64,000 nt of DNA from Gautieria morchelliformis (Eukaryota > Basidiomycota > Agaricomycetes > Gomphales > Gomphaceae): assembly GCA_015179125.1 (NCBI GenBank), contig WHVA01000029.1, positions 372,001 through 436,000 of the forward strand, in the 5' to 3' direction. Each line of letters opens with the position of its first letter. The first letter of the stretch is position 1. Shown piece by piece: positions 1 through 9,737 of the stretch. A program made the translations under genes and the position numbers. The notes beneath the pieces are model-generated. The model searched no databases. It saw nothing but the letters and a program-made list of their open reading frames with translations, and had not been told where the DNA came from.

Positions 1-19
1 TTTCAATTGAAATGAGATG

Positions 20-135
20 TGTTGTACCTATCCCAAGTTTGATTTACCCAATGTGTTTGACCTTGCTGATGCATTTGACCTTACCAAGGCGTTTGACCTA
101 CACCCCCGTGTGAAGCATGGGTATCCACCTAGAGG
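20..135 (+). mobile_element. Helitron-like 3' end, degenerate copy
   Basis: This stretch repeats, with changes, the sequence at 736-854. It ends in a weak GC-rich hairpin (CCCGTGTGAAGCATGGG) followed by TATCCACCTAG. A short hairpin about ten bases before a terminal CTAG is the usual 3' end of a Helitron. The hairpin is imperfect here, so this is probably an old copy. Inside lie three imperfect 18-bp repeats that start with TTTGACC. Naming it a Helitron end is an inference from end structure alone. Confidence 0.45.
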
Positions 136-735
136 TAAGGGTTCAAGAATCGAGTTAAGTTGGATATCAGAAATCAAGTTGGAAGGCAGAGGTCAGAGAG
201 ACAGAGGCCTTGCAAGTACTTTCTGTGGTAAGAACAGGAAACAGCGCAAAGGGAGTCACATATCAAAGTCAATTATCTGATTGCAGAACAGAGGCACACA
301 TGACTGGGTTTTATACAAAGAGCTGAGACAACATGTCAGAAGGTAGAGGTAAGCAATTCCAGTGCAAGCACAATTATCTGATTGCAGAAGTAACTAATAC
401 GTAACAAGAGGAAATACAAGGGGGTGCTGGGTAGAACTAAGAACAATCAATAGGCAAAAGAACAAGGGGAATGTGGATCTAATTGATAATGGAACAAAGG
501 GATCTCCTGATGCTCCGGTCTTGCTATGCTAAGGGTCAAGTACGGAAGGCTGGTGAATAGAGTCAAAAGGGGAAGTATGTGAATGGTAAATAACAAGGGG
601 ATCAAAAGGTCAAAGTGTGGACGTTGCGGAATAGAGCCAGAGGAGGCATGGAGGTACCAGAGTTGGTCAAGCAGCATGGTCATAACATTACCTACCTTGA
701 TGTGTTTTACTTATCTGAAAGAAATTTTCTTATCC
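136..735. other. Spacer between the two Helitron ends
   Basis: No gene recognised. The sequence is purine-rich on + and holds repeated short phrases such as CAATTATCTGATTGCAGAA (near 271 and 370). It could be the body of a small non-coding Helitron that ends at 854. Confidence 0.3.
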
Positions 736-854
736 AAATGTGTTTGACTTATCCCAAGTTTGATTTACCCAAGGCGTTTGACCTTGCTGATGCATTTGAC
801 CTTACTGAGGTGTTTGACTTGCACCCCCGCGCGAAGCGCGGGTATCCACCTAGT
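736..854 (+). mobile_element. Helitron-like 3' end with perfect hairpin
   Basis: This is the second copy of the repeat at 20-135, with a perfect stem CCCGCGC-GAA-GCGCGGG followed by TATCCACCTAG and then T. This matches the known Helitron 3' signature: a hairpin, about ten bases, then CTRR, with insertion before a T. The next bases, TCTAAGAG, start with TC as a Helitron 5' end does, so the coding Helitron downstream could begin at about 855. That join is inference. Confidence 0.5.
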
Positions 855-1176
855 CTAAGAGTTAAACAAGCACGGTGGGTGGTTGTGGGCGCCGCTTACA
901 AATAATGTTACATAAAAATTAGGTCAGCGGAGCGAGCGGCGCAGCCGTGAGCCCTAGGCCCAGGCCCAGCCCAGACCGACCGGTCTCTGGGGCTTGCTGG
1001 TACACCGCTGGGTGACCTGGCAGACGCTGCGCAGCCGGTCCCCTCTGCCCTCCTTCTACCACCATCCCATCCCATCCCATCCCTCCCACCACTTGCATCC
1101 CTTCCATTAACATCCTATCTAGGTTCTTTCTGGTGAGTTTGATGCTACTGAAACTGCCTTTTTATGTTGGTTATTT

Positions 1177-1605
1177 ATAATTTCGCTTTTTTGGCCTTTT
1201 TTAGGCACTGTTCAAGTGATATTTGTCCTGTCACTGGTGCACTGAGTACCTGGGTGTTTCTGGTGAGTGTTATGCTGTTGTATCTGCCTTTTCCTGATGC
1301 TTATTGTGTTCTTATTTGCTATAATTTCGCTTTTTTGGCCTTTTTTAGGCACTTTTCAAGTGACATTTGTCCTGTCACTGCTGCACTGAGTACCTGGGTG
1401 TTTCTGGTGAGTGTTATGCTATTGTACCTGCCTTTTCTTGATGCTTATTGTGTTCTTATTTGCTATAACTTTGCTTTGTTGGCATTTTGTAGGCACTTTT
1501 CAAGTGCATTTGTCCAGTCACTACTGCATACCCTACCTGGGTATTATCCCCTTTCTGGTACGTTTTTGTAACTGTATCTGCTATTTGCAGTATGTATATT
1601 AGGAT
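1177..1605. repeat. Tandem repeat, about three copies of 144 bp
   Basis: The phrase ATAATTTCGCTTTTTTGGCC and its variants start at 1177, 1321 and 1465, exactly 144 bp apart. Each unit goes on with TTTTTTAGGCAC, TTTCAAGTG, CTGAGTACCTGGGTGTTTCTGGTGAG and a T-rich stretch. The third copy has drifted most. The repeat lies just upstream of the Helitron Rep reading frame and may be its leader or promoter. Short open frames cross it but look like chance. Confidence 0.8.
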
Positions 1606-1718
1606 CAGTGGCTTTGCAATCCGTCTGAGATACCCGCACAGCCTGTTTTCCCTGAGTTTGCCTTAGTCTGCTTGCAATGTAAGTCTGATATTGATATCTT
1701 TATCCTCTCTCTACTCTT

Positions 1719-4700
1719 ATGCCTGCATTTCTCAGGGATCCATCTACCCCAGAGAGCAACCGTCGGCGGGTGCGTGAAAGTGCGAGGGAGGGGCAGGAGG
1801 TGATGACACCACCCAGTCATCGGAGAGCGCGCCGGAGAGCGCATATTGGAGCTCAGAACCAGCCACCCCCTCCACCACCGCCTTTTGCCATCCCTCACCC
1901 TCCTTCTAGAAGCAGTGCAGCCGATCCTTTTCAACAACCTGTGGCAGGGCCATCACTTGCTCCTGATCCCAGTCCTACAGAGCAGGTGGCAGCCCTTCAT
2001 GCTCAGTTAGCAGTTATCACACCATGGCAGCCCCTGAGAGGACATAGGCCAGACCCTGTACAGCCAGCTCCATTGCGCCCTCATACGCTTGCGGGGCCAT
2101 CATATCCACCTGATCCCAGTCCTGGAGAGCAGGTGGCAGCCCTTCGTGCACAGTTAGCAGGTATCCCACCATTACAGCCCCTGAGAAGAAATAGGCCAGA
2201 CCCTGTACAGCCAGCTCCTGTAGTAGGTTCTGCAGCAATTGCTCAGTTGCGTGCTCAGGCGGCTGGAATTGGACAGCCTGTAGTAGGCTCTACAGCGGTG
2301 GCAGATTTGCATGCTCATGCTGCTGGTATACAGCCTATCCCAGCACAGCCCTTGGGAAGACACAGGCAGGCACCTTTACAACCAGCTCCTAGACCTCCTG
2401 TAGTAGGTTCTGCAGCGGTCGCAGCATTGCGGGCTCAGGCTAATGCAGTAAGACCAATGCCTCGGCTACTCCCTGCACTTCTGCGGCCTCTTCAGCGACT
2501 GCCTGCACCTCCTCAGCCTCCTCAGCCACTCCCTGCTCCTCCTCAGCCTCCTCAGCCACTCCCTGCACCTCCTCGGCCTCTTCAGCCACTCCCTGCACCT
2601 CCTCGGCCTCCTCAGCCACTCCCTGTACCTCGGCAGTGTCCTCAGCGACCTCCTCCTCCTATTCCACTTGGTTGCTCTAGAATAATTGAGGCAGATGTGC
2701 AGCGTCATGATCTGGGTCCCATGGTTATTCCCTGCCCTGACTGTGGAGCATTACACTGGATGGCAGAGCGCCTGCTGAAATCCTCAAATCGGCAGCCCAG
2801 ATTTGGTGATTGCTGTATGGAAGGAAAGGTGCAGCTTCCAGAGCTGCCAGTGCTCCCTCAGCCATTGAGATGGCTCTTAGAGGGCCAGGACCCTGAGGCC
2901 AAACAGTTTCGCCAGAACATCAGGCAGTACAATGCTGCATTTGCATTCACTTGCTTGGGAGCCGAGTTTGATCTAGATTTGCTTCGGGAGGGTCGTGGTC
3001 CATATGTCCTCAAGCTGCAGGGCAAACTGTATCATATTCATGGCTCTCTCATCCCTAACCCTGGGAGGCGGATACAGTATGCCCAACTTTATATATATGA
3101 TCCAGCATTGGCTTTGGCACAGAGGAACACGCGTAACCCAGGTCTGTCTCCAACTATCATGGGAGACTTGCAGGAAATGCTCCTCTTATGCAATCCTCAT
3201 GTTCCCATATATAGACAAGCGGCTGAGAGGCTCAGAGCTCAGGGACAGAATGGTGAGATCCGGGCTAGGCTCACGTACAGGGAACACAGGGATCCTAGGA
3301 GGTATAATATCCCTACTGCGGATGAGATTGCGGTGGTTCTTCCTGGAGATGGCATCATCCCTGAACCTAGGGATATTATTGTCCAGCTCAAAGGTGGACG
3401 TTTTAAAAGGGTATCCGATATGAATCCAAACTATGCCTCTCTTCACTATGTCTTGCTCTTTCCCAGGGGAGAGTTGGGGTGGCAACCTGGTATTCGCTAT
3501 CGCCAATTACCAGACGGGCGTCAGCGAAGTGGGCGTGTCACCCAAATTCAGTTCTATTCCTATCGTCTCTTCCAGAGAAAAGAAGAACCTACAACACTCC
3601 TGCGCGCTGGCAAATTATTCCAGCAGTACATTGTAGACTCTTGGGCCGCTGCAGAGCAAAGCAGGCTGTGGTGGATCAGGACAAATCAACACACTCTCCG
3701 TGCTGAGATGTATAACCAGATGATGGATGCCTTTCATCGCAATGACAATGACAGAGATCCAAACAACGTGGGCGCAAGATCCATTCTGCCTGCCACATTT
3801 CAGGGGGGGACACGGGACATGCAGGAAAACCTGCCGAACTCTCTGGCCATTTCAAGGAAGCATGGTGTGGCAGATCTCTTTATTACCATGACTGCCAATC
3901 CCAACTGGCAGGAGGTATTGGATGCATTGTTGCCCGGACAAACTCCTCAGGACAGGCCTGACCTGGTGTCGCGGGTGTTCCAGCTCAAAAAGAAATACCT
4001 CATTGACTTGATCGTCAAGGAAAAGATTTTTGGGGAAACCGTCGCTCGCGTCCACACCATTGAATTCCAGAAAAGGGGACTCCCACACATGCATATTCTT
4101 ATCTGGTTTGAACGAGATTCCAAGATCAGACATCCACATGAGGTGGATTCAATGATTTCGGCAGAGTTCCCTGATCCAGAGACTCATCCTGTCCTCTACC
4201 GGTTGGTCTGTGAGCTGATGACACATGGTCCCTGTGGACAAATGAAACCAAACGCACCCTGCATGGAAAATGGCAAGTGCAAGAAAAACTTCCCAAAGCC
4301 ATTCTGTGAGGAAACCAGTCTGAATGAGGATGGATATCCAAAATATCGTCGTCACAATGATGGAAGGCTGCACAATGTCAGAGGTGACATGCTGGACAAC
4401 AGATGGGTTGTGCTATACTCTGCCCTGCTCTTGCTCAAATTCTGGTGTCACATCAACCCTGAACTCACCATCAATGTGAGGTGTATCAAGTATATCCACA
4501 AGTATCTCTACAAGGGCCATGATCGGACCACCATGGAGTTTGGTCGCACCCAGGATGAAATTAAGTAGTACCTGGACGCTCGCTATGTCAGTGCTCATGA
4601 GGCCTGTTGGAGGTTGCTGGAGCGGGAAATCCACACCCAGGTGCCTGCAGTCATGGCACTGCCAGTCCATGAAAAGGACCATCACACAATCATCTTTGAT

Positions 4701-5875
4701 CCCAACCAGGATGTGGACAACATCCTGGAAAGGGCTGAGGCGAAAAAGACACCGCTCATGGCTTACTTTGAGGCCAATGATATCTACCCTGAAGCACGTG
4801 ATCTGCTCTATGTGGAGTTTCCTGAGCATTTTACCTGGCAAGCACAGGAAAAGGTATGGACACCACGCCAAAGAAGTTTTAGCATCGGTCGCCTTCACTT
4901 TGCAAACCCTAGATCAGGAGAGAGATTTTTTGTGCGCACTCTCCTCACAGTGGTCAAGGGGGCTAGATCCTTTGAGGAGCTTAGGTCGGTGGATGGCATA
5001 CAATATGCTACTTACAAGGAGGCCTGTCGTGCAAGGGGACTTCTGGATGATGATCAGGAGTTGAGGTTGTGTCTCCAGGAAGCCAGTGGCATGCAAACAG
5101 GTGCTCAGCTCAGACATCTCTTTGCCACCATCCTTGGCCATTGCAATCCATCAGGCCCCGGCAGATTATGGGATGGCTTCAGGGAGCACATATGTGATGA
5201 TCTCAGACATCAGCTCCAAATCAGACATGGTATGCAGAATCCACAGGACGATCAGGTTTATGATTTTGGCCTCTTTCTCTTGGAAAAAATCCTCCAGCAG
5301 GGTGGAATGTCCTTGAGCAGCTTTGATGATATGCCTCGGGTGGCAGGCGAGTGGGAGGCCCTCATTGGAAACAGGTTCATAGCTGAGCAGAGGGACTATG
5401 ACCCTGTTGCAGAGAGGGACATAGCTGAATGAGGAGGTTCCCAGGCTGAATGAGGGGCAAAGGTCTGCGCATGATCAGATATTACGGTCGGCACTGACCA
5501 GAGATGCTCATGGGAAACCTGATGGACAAATGTTTTTTGTCACTGGCTCAGGTGGTGCTGGGAAATCATTCACATGGAACACTCTAATCCACTCCTGTAG
5601 AGCGGAGAGCCTCATTGTGATCGCAGTAGCCTCATCTGCAATGGCTGCACTTATCCTCACTAAGGGTACAACCTCTCATAGCATGCTTGGAATTCCCATT
5701 CCTGTCCATGAGCGCTCTCTCTCCTTCATCACAAAGAACTCTGACAAGGCTGACATGCTGAGACAGGCCAGTCTCCTCATTTGGGATGAGGCTGCAATGC
5801 AGCATCGCCATGCCATAGAGGCCATTGACAGGACACTGAGGGATTTCCTTGACCAGCCTGACACGAGCCCTTTCT
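1719..5875 (+). pseudogene. Helitron Rep/helicase, broken
   Basis: This is the replicase of a rolling-circle DNA transposon (Helitron). The frame from 1719 codes a proline-rich N-terminus with repeats, then a Cys/His cluster (CPDCGALHW, about 2730-2830). The Rep nuclease follows: the two-histidine motif IEFQKRGLPHMHILIW (about 4060-4107) and the tyrosine motif YIHKYLYKGHD (about 4492-4524). A TAG at 4566-4568 interrupts the frame, which then runs on to 5432. A frame change near 5430 leads into a Pif1-like helicase with Walker A (TGSGGAGKS, about 5540-5566) and Walker B (LLIWDEAAM, about 5770-5796). Similarity stops near 5875, before the later helicase motifs, so the enzyme is truncated. Sure of family; the start is the first ATG of the frame. 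Confidence 0.9.
1980..2660 (+). repeat. Proline-rich coding repeats in Helitron Rep N-terminus
   Basis: Two kinds of in-frame repeat. The first, about 1950-2270, repeats DPSPxEQVAALxAQLAxI, PLQPLRxxRPDPVQPAP and VVGSxAxAxLxAQ two to four times. The second, about 2490-2640, is a roughly 30-bp unit coding PQPLPAPPRP, repeated five or six times. Low-complexity tails of this kind are common in fungal Helitron Rep proteins and are not part of the nuclease fold. Confidence 0.7.
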
Positions 5876-7566
5876 ATGCTGTCGGATTCTTGGGCATTGG
5901 CATCCCCATTATTGGCATATGGGTCAGTGGGATCTATTTGAGGCACCTACGAGGGAGAGTCAAACTGACTGCCCTTGTTCCAACCGCTAACCATGGCGGG
6001 TTGCTGATCTGGAGGAAGCGCTGTTGTCTTGAGATTGGGGCCAGATGTAGGATAGCCAGGTCGGTGAGAATCTCTTGGAAACTATGTAGCTTTAAATCCC
6101 TCAACAGGTGGTGCCATTGTGGCGGAACTGGAGGAAACGTCTGCAGAATCGAGGGTCATGTACACCCTAGGGGACGATTGTTGCACCACAGACAGTGACA
6201 CGGCGTCCGAAGAAGGGTGAGCCTGGGATCCAGCGGAATATGGCAATGGCACAAACGGCTGTTGATCACCACGTGGAAGGTGGAATTGTGGTTGGGGGAG
6301 TGAGTGCTGCATCTCGATTTCACTCGCCATAGCTTCGCCTTCGTGACCTTGTAGTACATCAGGACTTTCCATTTGACCGGCTTCGGGAATTACGGTTACA
6401 GCTTCTTGTGGGACAAGTTCTTTAGAGTGGCCAGCGTCCGCACCGCGTTTATCCACATCGCGTGAAGGGGTTTCTTCAATATGAGCCTGCTCTTATGTGA
6501 TAAGTTTCAAATAAAGCAGAAAATAAAGTGATGACCTTAGGATCAGAAGCAAAGGACACCTCAACGCCCGGTAGCTTGATCGTCGCGTCCATAATCCTGT
6601 GCGTCCGTTCAAAATCATCGTGTCCTTTGACACTCAGCGAAACGCGCCCTCGCATAGCTTCCCATACCAATTCATGATCTGAGGAGGGTCAATACAGGTG
6701 GTCCTCGTCTGCCAGCACGTACATTTCTTCAGCTCCGAGCCCCAGTTGATTACCTAGCAGATAGTAAGCCAGAATTGCGCAACCAGGGCCGAACGCCAGG
6801 TTTGTCTGTTCCAGGTGGCCCTGAATGCCATGTGTTTCTCGTAACACACATGTGAGTCTGCTAGCACAAGAGGATCCAATGATGTATGCAGCCACATTGT
6901 CTAGGTATTGGGAATGTTCTCTAAAAAAGTCAAAAGTCAGACCAGCATCAAGTGTGGATCGTGTGCACTTGGCTAGACATTCATTCCATTGGTCGACTAG
7001 TCTGTTGAACGGTGCTCTTGATGGTTACACGAGAATCTCTGCAACAGTATCAATGACTCTGCACAGATAGTCATGTGCAGCTGCCTTCGCCGGTGAGAGA
7101 ATGTCTCTGATTTGGTCATCTGCTAGACCTTGGGCTTCAGCAGCCTCTAGGTCACGCGTGTCCAAGTTGGCGGGCCATCGTAATTTGGGGATCTCTGAAA
7201 AATATATTAGGGACAGTCCAGTTCCATAGAACATGATCCAGCACGTACCTGAGAGGTTTGGAGCTCAGGCACAGAATCGTCAGGGGCACCCATGAGATCA
7301 TAACATTCGGCGAACGTGCGAGTGAATTCATAGGGGTTTGGGAGAGGCAAAATGTCATAGAAGACTCGGAAGGTTGTGACCTGAGAGGAAATATCACATG
7401 CTGTGATCCGTGCTGGGAAATGTAGGTCTCCTGGAGCAAGGGGCCACAATGCCCAGGCATCCATGCAAGGCACATATGTCTCTCTCACCTGGGCAGACAG
7501 AATGACATTGGTGGAGGCAGCATTAAGGGTATTGGGCACCCTCAATGTCATTTTAAACGGTTCCAC
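5876..7566 (-). pseudogene. Unrecognised gene, degraded
   Basis: On - from 7566 a coding-like run starts MEPFKMTLRVPNTL. It has a plausible intron (donor GTACGT near 7248, acceptor near 7195) and continues IPKLRWPANLDTRDLEAAEA through about 6476. Stop codons fall in the run near 7025 and 6689 where I see no acceptable intron, so it looks damaged. The part between 6456 and 5876 has only short frames. No domain recognised. It lies directly behind the Ulp1-like gene on the same strand and antisense to the Helitron replicase, so it may be the same gene, a second cargo gene, or a separate transposon gene. Confidence 0.4.
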
Positions 7567-7614
7567 CCACTCAGATAGTGGGAAGGGTGCAAGGTTAGAT
7601 TTGCAATGGGAGGA

Positions 7615-8700
7615 TCACGCATGGGGCACTGCCTGTTGATCTTGCCATTCACAAGCCAAGCGTTGTCCTATTTGGGTACGCAGACCTTCAATGTCACCAG
7701 CACTCAGCGAGTATGTAGGTGCTTCTGGATCACCACCTCTCACTAACTCCTGTGTAAACGCCACCAGGTATACCCCACAGTCAGTGCTGTTTGACTGCTG
7801 GGGTAAGTGATAAGGTAGCTTATAACCAGGTGAATATGGAGCCAACGTGAAATTATAAGTAAGTCTTACCTCTGATTGCATATGCTCATCTGAATTCTGA
7901 CACCAAATGCCAGACATTTCACCTCGATCTGAGCAACGTGACTCCCATGCGAGAAAGCATAATATGCGCTGGAATGTCATACAGTGAGACAAAAAAAGAA
8001 TATCGAGAGGGTTAGTGACACGAACCTCATAGATGTGCTTGTGAGTGAGCACGTTTCGGCTCAAGCTATCATATATACGAATCGTTGAGGTTTGCATGTT
8101 AATTACTACCAGTATCCAATGCCTTTTTTAGTGATGAACCATGGAAGGAGAAGTCTTCTGTAATTAAATACATCACACTGAAACATATTTTCAAGTCAGC
8201 TGATTTACTGATAAAGGTGATAAGAGAGACCTACATCAGGTATCCAAGAGATCAGCTTGCTTCCCTTTTTTCTTCGTCCTCGTCCCTGTCCTGGAGGTCC
8301 AAATGCAGCTGTCAGAGGGGCATCACGAATGCGATCAGCAAGTATAGTGTCAAAGATATTAAAACTAGGCAGATCGGTGGTACTGGTGTGGATATCCAAC
8401 GTGTAGAGGTGAAAGTAGCTGTTGATCACTGTTTCAGAAAGTTCACCCTGTGAGCGCAAAGCTTGCAGCTTGGCAGCATTGAGGGGGTAGATGCCATTGA
8501 CAGTAAAGTTTAATTGTGGGCAGTCACACAGGGCCGGAAAAGGTAGCTCGCATCCATCCATGGAGTTTCTGGTCATGTGGTGTTTGTGCCTCTGAGATTT
8601 CGGTGTCCAAACTTGGGCACTTTCTACCTTTCGAGGTGTGCATGTCTATTTTGTCCATATTTTCTAATCTCTTCTTCTGTTATCTTTGAATGTCTTTGTG
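7615..8700 (-). CDS. Ulp1-type (C48) cysteine protease, probably damaged
   Basis: Ulp1/SENP proteases cleave SUMO-like proteins from targets. The order on - fits the family: an N-terminal helix region (LSETVINSYFHLYTLD), then WIPD, then the catalytic histidine in HWILVVINM with the aspartate in IRIYDSLS. The glutamine and cysteine follow in PQQSNSTDCGVYLVAF. The full His-Asp-Gln-Cys set is therefore visible. An intron with donor GTAGGT lies after WIPD (near 8236) and ends near 8160. The frame seems to slip in an A-run near 8125, just before the histidine, so this copy may be inactive. The true start upstream of 8576 is unclear. Such proteases are known as partner genes in several eukaryotic DNA transposons, and this one lies behind a truncated Helitron replicase. 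Confidence 0.65.
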
Positions 8701-9242
8701 CGAACACTTAAAGAATAACAGGCCCCCCCCGGCTAGTGAAGAAATCTGTTTATTTCATCTCATGTCTACTATTTACAGTATTCTTTTCTTAGGCTGTTTC
8801 TTGCCATGACCAAGTCCCTCACTCAAAATGTCTGATCTTGCCAGCACCAACAACACACATTTCTTGACTGGTTAGGTCAGTTGTATTCTTCTTTTAGTTT
8901 CCGCTCTTGGTTCTGCTGGGGTAGTACGGTGTGTCGCCACTTTGACCCCCCAGCGCCTACCAGCCGAGGCCTTGCATTTATGGTGACTTCTACGGGCTCT
9001 TTATACTGTCCCTGCGAAGTCTCATTCTGAAGGTCACCCGAAAACTGGCCACACAATGTTGGCTCGGTTCGAGCTTCCCCTACCCGGTGGGCTAACTTCA
9101 TGGTCCCTGTGGGTGACTTTTTAAGTGTTTTTCGCAGGTTGGCCACCACGGAAGCTATCCGCGGTGTTCACACTCGAGCTGCATTGAGGCCCTGCGAGGA
9201 GGCAAGGCACTGTTTCGGCCCCGCCCCCGCCGAGAGGGGTGG
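8701..9242. other. Stretch without a recognised gene, possible Helitron end
   Basis: Near 8723 a run of C is followed by GGCTAGT. CTAG-T would suit a Helitron 3' end, but no proper hairpin precedes it, so this is weak. A 90-codon open frame on - (8877-9149) resembles nothing I know. The stretch ends at the insertion site of the Ty3 element. Confidence 0.3.
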
Positions 9243-9247
9243 GTGAC

Positions 9248-9737
9248 TGTCAGGGGACACCATGTTTTCCATTTCCAGTTCCGACACCACACCCAGTTCC
9301 GACTCCATTTCCGACTCCGCTTACGGTTCCGATTCCATCTCCGCCTCCGCTTTCGGAAATGATTCCGCTTCTGGGAGAACTTCCACCAGTTCTGTTCGCC
9401 TCGCCAGTTCCACTCCAATTTCCGACTTCCACTCTCGGAACAGTGTCGGAAATCAAGCGACTCGCATAATAGGTGGCATCAAAGGTCAATCAAGGGTCAG
9501 GGTGCTCAGGGAGATGCAGGGTTGATGGCGGGTGCCAAGGGTTGTCCCTGGCTGCGCAGCGTAGTATAATACGGGCTCACTGACATTGGGGGTCCTTAGA
9601 CTTTTCTCTTCGGATTTCCCCTTGTCAGGTGAGAATCCCCCCTCTTGTATACTCTGTCCATTTATACAGACTTCGGATTTCCCCTTGTCAGTTGTGTGGT
9701 AGTGTGATCTCCACGACTAGCCAGGGTTGCCCTTACA
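9248..9737 (+). repeat. 5' LTR of the Ty3 element
   Basis: 490 bp, TG...CA ends. It pairs with 15015-15494. The first third is built from TTCCG-containing units (TTCCGACTCC and similar). Confidence 0.92.

Noticed and set aside
8715-8730. Clear Helitron 3' end at the C-run and CTAG
   Set aside because: No hairpin precedes it and it does not resemble the two ends at 135 and 854, so I keep it only as a weak possibility.
9239-9525. Open frames on both strands in the Ty3 LTR
   Set aside because: They come from the TTCCG-type repeats of the LTR, which lack stops in several frames, and recur in every LTR copy.
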